Part shown: in pieces, positions 57,916 to 64,000 of the stretch | Numbering within the stretch: position 1 is the stretch's first letter | Layout: the number at the start of each line of letters is the position of its first letter | Origin: Azonexus hydrophilus DSM 23864 | Lineage (GTDB): Bacteria > Pseudomonadota > Gammaproteobacteria > Burkholderiales > Rhodocyclaceae | Assembly (NCBI RefSeq): GCF_000429605.1 | Contig: NZ_AUCE01000013.1 | Location: 124,001-188,000, forward strand | Length of the DNA stretch: 64,000 nt | Reading direction: 5' to 3' | The notes under the pieces: model-generated | What the model saw: the letters and a program-made list of their open reading frames with translations, nothing else | What the model was told of the DNA's origin: nothing | The model's database searches: none | Translations under genes and position numbers: made by a program

Positions 57916-59055
57916 TCAGCTGGGCATGTGCGGATAGATCTGCAACAGCGCCCGCTGGTGCAGCGCGATCAGTTGCAGCGTCTGGCGCAGCTTTTCCTGC
58001 GTCTCGGGCGATAGCGCAGACGGATCGATATGGTTGTCCGGTGCTTCTCCGCGCATCAGCGCCTGCCGTTGCTGGCGGACACGCAGTTCGCCAATGAAGG
58101 CCCAGCTCCCGGCCAGATCGTGAGCGCCCGCTTCGCTCAACCAGCGCTTGCCGGCAGCGGCGAGCAGACGCGGCAGCGTGCTGCTGGTGTGGACAAAGCC
58201 GGCCGCCAGGCTGTGGATGCGCGCCAGTTCGACCAGCGGGATGGTGGCGGCGTGCTTGAGGTCGAGGCGTCCGCTGTCGTCCACGATGAAGCGCCGGAAC
58301 ATGCCCAGCGCCGAGGGTGCCACGTTGGCATTGGCGACCCAGTGGGCGAGCAGCGAATCGTGGCGTGGGCAGAGCTCGGCCAGGGTGGCGAACAGCGGGC
58401 TCAGCAGCCGGGCGTCGCCGTCGATGCCGCGCAGATCGAAGAAGTTGCCGGCCAGCCGGGCCTTGTGCCGGTCGCTGGCGACGATCCAGTCGTGAAAGTG
58501 CTGCGCCCAGTCGCTGCTGCGCAGCCGCCAGGCCGGGTTGCTGGCCATCATGTTGCCTGGGCACAGAATGAAACCGTAGTCGGCCAGGCCGCTGCAGACG
58601 CGCCCGGCGAGTTCGGCGAAATAGGCGCCGTGGCGGTTTTCGCGGTAATCCTCGGCGAACACCAGGGCATTGTCCTGGTCGGAGTTGAGCGTCAGTTCGC
58701 GCCGGCCCTGCGATCCGTAGGCAATCCAGGCATAGGCCACCGGCGGCGGCCCAAGTTCGGCCTGCGCCAGTTGCAGCAGGCGCCGGGTCAGGGCGTCGGC
58801 CGCATCGCTGACCAGCCCGGCGGCGCTTTCCGCTGTCCCGTCCTGGGCTGCGGCCAGCCACAGACCGCCCAGAGCCTCGGCCAGCCGGGCCAGGGCCTGG
58901 GGCGTCGGGGCGTCGGCGAGATGCCGGAGGAAGTGCTGGAAATGCGTGTTCAGGAGGTTTTTCGCCAGGCGGATGTTGCCTGTAAGCATAAGCGCTGCCG
59001 GGAATCTGTGCCAGATGCTCGCCAAATCGCCGGGTTTGCGGAAAAATGCAGGCAT
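57916..59055 (-). CDS. DUF294-type putative nucleotidyltransferase
   Basis: 379 residues; an internal ATG at 58989 is another possible start. The core shows YGSQGRRELTLNSDQDNALVF, the GlnD-like nucleotidyltransferase motif (GS followed by SDQD) with both metal-binding aspartates. The following DUF294_C region ends near the C-terminus. Most family members have cyclic-nucleotide-binding and CBS domains in front; here only about 110 helical residues precede the catalytic motif, so regulatory domains are missing. The substrate is unknown, perhaps a PII-like partner. Its promoter must share a 45-bp gap with the divergent TRAP gene. Confidence 0.8.
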   Translation of the reverse strand: MPAFFRKPGDLASIWHRFPAALMLTGNIRLAKNLLNTHFQHFLRHLADAPTPQALARLAEALGGLWLAAAQDGTAESAAGLVSDAADALTRRLLQLAQAELGPPPVAYAWIAYGSQGRRELTLNSDQDNALVFAEDYRENRHGAYFAELAGRVCSGLADYGFILCPGNMMASNPAWRLRSSDWAQHFHDWIVASDRHKARLAGNFFDLRGIDGDARLLSPLFATLAELCPRHDSLLAHWVANANVAPSALGMFRRFIVDDSGRLDLKHAATIPLVELARIHSLAAGFVHTSSTLPRLLAAAGKRWLSEAGAHDLAGSWAFIGELRVRQQRQALMRGEAPDNHIDPSALSPETQEKLRQTLQLIALHQRALLQIYPHMPS

Positions 59056-59099
59056 ATCGTAAAACAGCCCTATCCTGCGCAGGCAGGAGGAGACATGAC

Positions 59100-60254
59100 A
59101 TGCAACGCCGAGATTTCCTGGTAAAAGCCGCGCTGGGTACCGCCGCTGCTTCGCTGGCCGCTTGTGGCCGGGACGAAGCGCCGCCGGCAGTCGAACCTGT
59201 CGCCGCCCCTGCGGCCCCGCCGGAACCGCCGCCGGCGCCGGCGGTTCAGCCCGGTTTGCCGGCGATTCGCTGGCGTTTGACGTCGAGTTTTCCGCGCAGC
59301 CTGGACACCATTTTCGGTGGCGCCGAAGTGCTCGCCAACCGCGTCCGGGCGATGACCGGCGGGCGTTTCGATATCCGTGTCTTCCAGGGCGGCGAGATCG
59401 TGCCCGGCCTGCAGGCGCTCGATGCCGTCGAGCAAGGCACGGTCGAGGTGGCGCACACCTGTTCCTACTACTATGTCGGCAAGGACAAGACCTTCGGCTT
59501 CGGCACCGCGATGCCGTTCGGCCTGAATGCCCGGCAGATGAATGCCTGGATCTACTACGGCGGCGGTCAGGAGCTGCTCGACGATTTTTACGCCAACTAC
59601 CGGCTGCTATCGTTTGCCGGCGGCAATACCGGGGCGCAGATGGGCGGCTGGTGGCGCAAGACGGTGGCTACGGTCGACGACCTCAAGGGGATCAAGATGC
59701 GCATCGCCGGCCTGGGCGGAGCGGTGTTCTCCGAACTCGGTGTGGTGCCGCAGCAGATCGCCGGTGGCGACATCTATCCGGCGCTCGAGCGCGGCACGAT
59801 CGATGCCGCCGAGTGGGTCGGTCCCTACGACGACGAGCGCCTGGGTTTCTACAAGGTGGCCAAGAATTATTACTATCCCGGCTGGTGGGAGCCAGGGCCG
59901 ACCATCCATTTCTTCGTCAATCAGGCGGAATGGGAAAAGCTGCCGCGCGAGTACCAGGAAGTTTTCCGGGCTGCGGCTTACGAGGCCAACGTGGCCATGA
60001 TGGCCCGCTACGATCACCAGAATCCGATTGCCCTGACCAAGCTGTTGCAGAGCGGGGTCAAGCTGCAGGAGTTTTCCGAACCCATCCTCAAGGCGGCCTA
60101 CAAGGCGGCGCAACAGATCTACGCCGATGAGGCGAAGAAGAATCCGGCATTCAAGAAAATCCTGACCGCCTACGACAAGTACCGGCGCAGCCAGAATGCC
60201 TGGTTCAGCGTTGCCGAGAACCGCATGGATGTCTTCCTCCAGTCGCAGGCCTGA
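59100..60254 (+). CDS. TRAP transporter solute-binding protein (DctP-like), Tat-exported lipoprotein
   Basis: 384 residues; AGGAGG lies nine bases before the ATG at 59100. The N-terminus has a twin-arginine motif RRDFLVKAAL and then a lipobox LAAC at residues 19-22, so it is a Tat substrate that would be anchored by lipid at Cys22. A Pro/Ala linker follows. The binding fold begins around residue 55 and contains GIKMRIAGLGGAVFSELG with the carboxylate-binding Arg. TRAP systems need small and large membrane subunits; no dctQ or dctM gene is adjacent, so it is an orphan binding protein. Its ligand is probably an organic acid (2-oxo acid type). Confidence 0.9.
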   Translation: MQRRDFLVKAALGTAAASLAACGRDEAPPAVEPVAAPAAPPEPPPAPAVQPGLPAIRWRLTSSFPRSLDTIFGGAEVLANRVRAMTGGRFDIRVFQGGEIVPGLQALDAVEQGTVEVAHTCSYYYVGKDKTFGFGTAMPFGLNARQMNAWIYYGGGQELLDDFYANYRLLSFAGGNTGAQMGGWWRKTVATVDDLKGIKMRIAGLGGAVFSELGVVPQQIAGGDIYPALERGTIDAAEWVGPYDDERLGFYKVAKNYYYPGWWEPGPTIHFFVNQAEWEKLPREYQEVFRAAAYEANVAMMARYDHQNPIALTKLLQSGVKLQEFSEPILKAAYKAAQQIYADEAKKNPAFKKILTAYDKYRRSQNAWFSVAENRMDVFLQSQA

Positions 60255-60258
60255 TCCC

Positions 60259-60912
60259 ATGAGCGACGATCAGAAGCCGTGCACGCGTTTGTGCATCGTC
60301 CGCCACGGCGAGACGGAATGGAATGCCGAACGACGCATCCAGGGGCAGATCGATATCGGTCTGAACGATACCGGACGCCGGCAGGCGATGGCGGCCGGGC
60401 GCTGGCTGGCGCCGGCGGGGATTACCGCGCTGTACGCCAGCGATCTGCGCCGGGCCTGGGATACGGCGGCCGAAATTGGTCGCTGCCTGGGCATGCAGGC
60501 AGTGTCCACGCCGGAACTGCGCGAGCGCCGCTACGGTGTTTTCGAAGGCTTGACCTATGTCGAGGCCGCCCGGCGCTATCCCGAGGGCTATGCCGCTTTC
60601 GAGGGGCGCAATGCCGATTACGATTTCGAGAACGGCGAAAGCCTGAAGGCGATGTTCGCCCGGGTTACCGGCAAGCTCAGTGAAATCGCCGCCCGGCATC
60701 CCGGCCAGAACGTTGCCGTCGTCGTCCATGGTGGCGTGCTCGACGTGATCAACCGTTTTGTGCGCGGCAACCCGCTCGAGATGCCGCGCGACTTCCTGAT
60801 TCCGAATGCCGGCATCAACTGGATTTCCGTGTGCGACGGGCGGTGGGCGGTGGACAGCTGGGGTGAAACCGGGCATCTGGCCGACGGTGCGCTGGACGAG
60901 CTGCCTTCGTGA
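60259..60912 (+). CDS. Histidine phosphatase family protein (phosphoglycerate-mutase-like)
   Basis: 217 residues starting four bases after the previous stop. The catalytic RHGETEWN motif sits at residues 14-21, and the second histidine is in [21 protein letters not shown] and the [10 protein letters not shown] segment are standard. It is of the short cofactor-independent-looking GpmB/CobC/PhoE type; the substrate could be a phospho-sugar or alpha-ribazole phosphate. No cobalamin gene is adjacent. Confidence 0.92.
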   Translation: MSDDQKPCTRLCIVRHGETEWNAERRIQGQIDIGLNDTGRRQAMAAGRWLAPAGITALYASDLRRAWDTAAEIGRCLGMQAVSTPELRERRYGVFEGLTYVEAARRYPEGYAAFEGRNADYDFENGESLKAMFARVTGKLSEIAARHPGQNVAVVVHGGVLDVINRFVRGNPLEMPRDFLIPNAGINWISVCDGRWAVDSWGETGHLADGALDELPS

Positions 60913-60952
60913 TAAAATTCCTGCCCTTTTCAATGGCTTGAGGCATTCCTCC

Positions 60953-62203
60953 ATGTTTTCCGCGAAAGACACCCTGGCAAAAGTTGACCCTGAACTGTGG
61001 ACGGCCATCGAGGCCGAGAACAAGCGTCAGGAAGATCACATCGAACTGATCGCGTCCGAAAACTACGTCAGCAAGGCGGTCATGGAAGCCCAGGGCTCGC
61101 AGCTGACCAACAAATACGCCGAAGGCTACCCGGGCAAGCGCTACTACGGCGGTTGCGAGCACGTCGATGTTGCCGAGCAGATTGCCATTGACCGCATCAA
61201 GGCGCTGTTCGGCGCCGATGCCGCCAACGTCCAGCCGAACTCCGGTTCGCAGGCCAACCAGGCCGTGCTGATGGCCTTCTGCAAGCCGGGCGACACGATC
61301 ATGGGCATGAGCCTGGCCGAAGGCGGCCACCTGACCCACGGCATGCCGCTGAACATGTCCGGCAAGTGGTTCAACGTCGTCTCCTACGGCCTCAACGAAA
61401 AGGAAGAAATCGACTACGACAAGATGGAAGCGCTGGCCCGCGAGCACAAGCCGCGCCTGATCGTCGCCGGTGCTTCGGCCTACGCGCTGCGCATCGATTT
61501 CGAGCGCTTTGCCAAGATCGCCAAGGAAGTCGGCGCCATCTTCTGGGTCGACATGGCTCACTACGCCGGTCTGATCGCTGCCGGTTTCTACCCGAACCCG
61601 GTGCCGTTCGCCGATGTCGTCACCACGACCACGCACAAGACCCTGCGCGGTCCGCGCGGCGGCGTCGTGCTGATGAAGGCCGAACACGAGAAGGCGATCA
61701 ACTCCGCCATCTTCCCAGGCCTGCAGGGCGGCCCGCTGATGCACGTGATCGCTGCCAAGGCTGTTGCCTTCAAGGAAGCGGCGACGCCCGAGTTCAAGAA
61801 CTACCAGGAGCAGGTGATCATGAACGCCCGCGTCATGGCCCGCGTGCTGGGTGAAGAGCGCGGCCTGCGCATCGTCTCCGGCCGTACCGAAAGCCACGTC
61901 TTCCTGGTCGACCTGCGCGCCAAGAACCTGACCGGCAAGGAAGCCGAAGCGGCGCTGGGCAATGCCCACATCACCGTCAACAAGAACGGCATCCCGAACG
62001 ACCCGCAGAAGCCGATGGTTACCTCCGGCATCCGCATCGGTTCGCCGGCGATGACGACGCGCGGCTTCACCGAGATCGAAGCCGAGCAGATCGCTCACCT
62101 GATCGCCGACGTGCTCGACGCGCCGAACGACGAAGCGGTTGCCGCCCGTGTCCGTGAGCAGGTGTCGGCGCTGTGCAAGCGCTTCCCGGTCTACGGTGCC
62201 TAA
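60953..62203 (+). CDS. glyA: Serine hydroxymethyltransferase
   Basis: 416 residues. Interconverts serine and glycine with tetrahydrofolate, the main source of one-carbon units and so upstream of ThyA. The PLP lysine is Lys229 in [15 protein letters not shown], the same number as in E. coli. [13 protein letters not shown] and [14 protein letters not shown] are N-terminal signatures. The start ATG has GAGG at 60940-60943; a TAAAAT at 60913-60918 may be its -10. nrdR follows 6 bp later. Confidence 0.98.
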   Translation: MFSAKDTLAKVDPELWTAIEAENKRQEDHIELIASENYVSKAVMEAQGSQLTNKYAEGYPGKRYYGGCEHVDVAEQIAIDRIKALFGADAANVQPNSGSQANQAVLMAFCKPGDTIMGMSLAEGGHLTHGMPLNMSGKWFNVVSYGLNEKEEIDYDKMEALAREHKPRLIVAGASAYALRIDFERFAKIAKEVGAIFWVDMAHYAGLIAAGFYPNPVPFADVVTTTTHKTLRGPRGGVVLMKAEHEKAINSAIFPGLQGGPLMHVIAAKAVAFKEAATPEFKNYQEQVIMNARVMARVLGEERGLRIVSGRTESHVFLVDLRAKNLTGKEAEAALGNAHITVNKNGIPNDPQKPMVTSGIRIGSPAMTTRGFTEIEAEQIAHLIADVLDAPNDEAVAARVREQVSALCKRFPVYGA

Positions 62204-62209
62204 AAGCCC

Positions 62210-62674
62210 ATGAAGTGTCCTTTCTGCGGCAATGACGAAACCGGGGTGGTCGACACCCGGGTTTCCGAAGAGGGCGACATCGTCCGTCGCCGCAGGAAGT
62301 GCGCTGCCTGTGACAAGCGTTTCACCACCTACGAACGGGCCGAAATCCAGTTGCCGCAGGTGGTCAAGAAGAACGGCCTGCGCGCCGACTTCAACCGTGC
62401 CAAGCTGCGCGCCAGCCTCGAGCTGGCGCTGCGCAAGCGGCCGGTGTCGATCGAATCGGTCGACGCGGCAATCGCCGACATCGAGGAAAAGCTGCTCACC
62501 GCCGGCGAACGCGAGGTCAGCACGCAGCAACTGGGCGAACTGGTGATGCGCGAGCTGAAGAAGCTCGACAAGGTCGCCTACATCCGCTTTGCCTCCGTCT
62601 ATCGCAATTTCGAAGACGTCGACGCCTTCTCCAAGGCGATCAAGGAAGTCTCACCGGTTTCCCGCAAGAAATGA
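62210..62674 (+). CDS. nrdR: Transcriptional repressor NrdR
   Basis: 154 residues. A zinc ribbon with CPFC at residues 3-6 and CAAC around 31-34 is followed by the ATP-cone domain ([30 protein letters not shown]). NrdR represses ribonucleotide-reductase genes when dATP is bound. The glyA-nrdR-ribD order is common in betaproteobacteria. Its stop overlaps the ribD ATG (ATGA). Confidence 0.97.
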   Translation: MKCPFCGNDETGVVDTRVSEEGDIVRRRRKCAACDKRFTTYERAEIQLPQVVKKNGLRADFNRAKLRASLELALRKRPVSIESVDAAIADIEEKLLTAGEREVSTQQLGELVMRELKKLDKVAYIRFASVYRNFEDVDAFSKAIKEVSPVSRKK

Positions 62675-63759
62675 GTTTTTCCGCCCTCGACCGCAGCATG
62701 ATGGCGCGGGCGCTGCAACTGGCTGAACGCGGCCTGTGGACGACCTCGCCCAATCCGCGTGTCGGTTGCGTGCTGGTCCGCGCGGGTGAAATCGTCGGCG
62801 AAGGCTGGCACGAGAAGGCGGGCGAACCTCATGCCGAAGTCCACGCCCTGCGTGCCGCTGGCGAGCGGGCGCGTGGCGCCACCGCTTACGTCACGCTGGA
62901 GCCCTGCAGCCACCACGGGCGTACGCCGCCCTGTGCGGAAGCGCTGATCGCTGCCGGCGTCAGCCGCGTCGTCGCGGCGATGGGCGATCCGAATTCGCTG
63001 GTTGCCGGGCGCGGTCTGAGCCTGCTGCAGGCGGCCGGGATCGAGACGGCCAGCGGCCTGATGGAAAACGAGGCGCGTGAGCTGAACATCGGCTTCGTCT
63101 CGCGCATGACCCGTGGTCGGCCGTGGTTGCGGCTCAAGGCGGCAGCCAGCCTGGACGGCAAGACGGCGCTGAACAACGGCGTCAGCCAGTGGATCACCGG
63201 CCCGGATGCGCGTCGCGATGGTCATCGCTGGCGGGCGCGAGCCTGCGCCGTGCTGACCGGGGTCGGCACCGTCCGTGACGACGATCCCAGTCTGACCGTG
63301 CGCGATGTCGACACCCCGCGCCAACCGCTGCGGGTGGTGGTCGATAGCCGTCTGGAAACGCCGCCGACGGCGAAGATCCTGACCGGTGGCGGAACGCTGA
63401 TCTTTGCGGCGGAGGACGACGCGGAGCGGGCCGCGCGGCTGCGCGACTCCGGTGCCGAAATCGTTTTCCTGCCCAATCCCCGGGGCAAGGTTGACCTGGC
63501 GGCGCTGCTGCAGGAACTGGGGCGGCGCGGCATCAACGAGGTGCATGCCGAAGCCGGCAGCAAACTCAACGGCTCCTTGCTGCGCGAAGGCCTGGTCGAC
63601 GAATTCGTCTTCTACCTCGCGCCCTGCCTGATTGGCGACGACGCGGCCGGCTTGTTCAGCCTGCCGGCGCTGACTACGCTAGCCGACAAGCGGGCGCTGA
63701 AGATTCTCGATCTGCGGCAGATTGGCGCAGATATTCGCCTGACCGCACGGCCGAGTTAG
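62671..63759 (+). CDS. ribD: Bifunctional riboflavin biosynthesis deaminase/reductase RibD
   Basis: 362 residues. The N-terminal deaminase (1-145) has the zinc motif HAEVHAL and [11 protein letters not shown]; the C-terminal NADPH reductase (150-362) includes [36 protein letters not shown] and [11 protein letters not shown]. Catalyses two consecutive steps of riboflavin synthesis in the cytoplasm. Its last 86 bp overlap the end of a convergent MoeB/ThiF-family gene. Confidence 0.97.
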   Translation: MSFSALDRSMMARALQLAERGLWTTSPNPRVGCVLVRAGEIVGEGWHEKAGEPHAEVHALRAAGERARGATAYVTLEPCSHHGRTPPCAEALIAAGVSRVVAAMGDPNSLVAGRGLSLLQAAGIETASGLMENEARELNIGFVSRMTRGRPWLRLKAAASLDGKTALNNGVSQWITGPDARRDGHRWRARACAVLTGVGTVRDDDPSLTVRDVDTPRQPLRVVVDSRLETPPTAKILTGGGTLIFAAEDDAERAARLRDSGAEIVFLPNPRGKVDLAALLQELGRRGINEVHAEAGSKLNGSLLREGLVDEFVFYLAPCLIGDDAAGLFSLPALTTLADKRALKILDLRQIGADIRLTARPS

Positions 63760-64000
63760 GCGCGCAGACCGCGCAGTCCGGGTCGCGGCGAAACTTCACG
63801 GTCCGCCATTCCATGTTCAGGGCGTCGAGCAGCAGCAGGCGGCCACTCAGCGATTCACCGATGCCGGCGGCGAGCTTCAGTGCTTCGGCTGCCTGCATCG
63901 TGCCGACGATGCCGGTCAGCGGGGCGAACACGCCCATCACCGCACAGCGGACTTCCTCGACATCCTCGCCTTCGGGAAACAGGCAGTGGTAGCACGGGGC
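63674..64000 (-). CDS. MoeB/ThiF-family adenylyltransferase (5' end missing)
   Basis: Only the C-terminal 108 residues are in the window; the frame is open to base 64000. PCYHCLFPE and then VFAPLTGIVGTMQAAEALKL are the E1-like signature, and DPDCAVCAP supplies the second zinc cysteine pair. The family adenylylates the C-terminus of MoaD or ThiS. After the zinc pair a 25-residue tail (through CRLA) runs into the reverse of ribD, longer than usual. Whether it is MoeB (which would fit with mog) or ThiF cannot be told here. Confidence 0.88.
   Translation of the reverse strand, partial: APCYHCLFPEGEDVEEVRCAVMGVFAPLTGIVGTMQAAEALKLAAGIGESLSGRLLLLDALNMEWRTVKFRRDPDCAVCAPNSAVRSGEYLRQSAADRESSAPACRLA

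Overview
The window is a GC-rich, densely coded stretch of bacterial chromosome. Gene families (TamAB beside a SpcR-type membrane protein, PlpD-like patatin, TIGR03623-type nuclease, many c-di-GMP and chemotaxis proteins, the metG-apbC-dcd order) suggest a betaproteobacterium, most likely of the Rhodocyclales (Dechloromonas/Azonexus-like). That placement is inferred from remembered family resemblance, not from a search. I see no rRNA, CRISPR array, insertion sequence or prophage. There is one tRNA, tRNA-Ala(CGC).

Layout. 1-4.7 kb: 3' end of a Sua5/TsaC gene, tRNA-Ala with promoter and terminator, two poorly characterised genes, a CBS-domain protein and an acyl-CoA:acetate CoA-transferase. 4.7-15.2 kb: cell-envelope block with tamA-tamB behind a SpcR-type membrane protein, an OmpA-family protein with its own promoter and terminator, and a secreted patatin-barrel protein. 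15.2-31.6 kb: RecB-like nuclease, LysR regulator, a two-receiver response regulator, a BNR-repeat/membrane pair, a heme-motif GGDEF/EAL protein, a crotonase homologue, a BenE-type transporter, dnaE, a soluble chemotaxis receptor and an HTH-receiver regulator.

31.7-43.4 kb is the most unusual region. A tightly overlapping operon encodes a DabA-type (DUF2309) zinc protein with four different proton-channel subunits related to NuoL/NuoM/NuoN, plus a small Cys-rich protein. Convergent to it lie a SulP anion transporter and yjdM. A divergent ribbon-helix-helix protein shares with sulP an intergenic region that carries repeated operator-like boxes. Together this looks like an inorganic-carbon (bicarbonate/CO2) acquisition locus more elaborate than the canonical two-gene DabAB.

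43.4-43.8 kb is the only gene-free stretch over 300 bp. It holds exact DnaA boxes, a consensus IHF site and several palindromes. 43.8-64 kb is mostly housekeeping: metG, an orphan OmpR-type regulator, apbC, dcd, a basic amino-acid decarboxylase, thyA-pgi-folA, a PilZ-like protein, mog, darP, pmbA, a DUF294 protein, a Tat-exported TRAP binding protein, a histidine phosphatase, glyA-nrdR-ribD, and the 3' end of a MoeB/ThiF-family gene cut by the window edge.

Most genes are packed with 1-14 nt overlaps or short gaps on both strands, and many convergent pairs share or abut stop codons.
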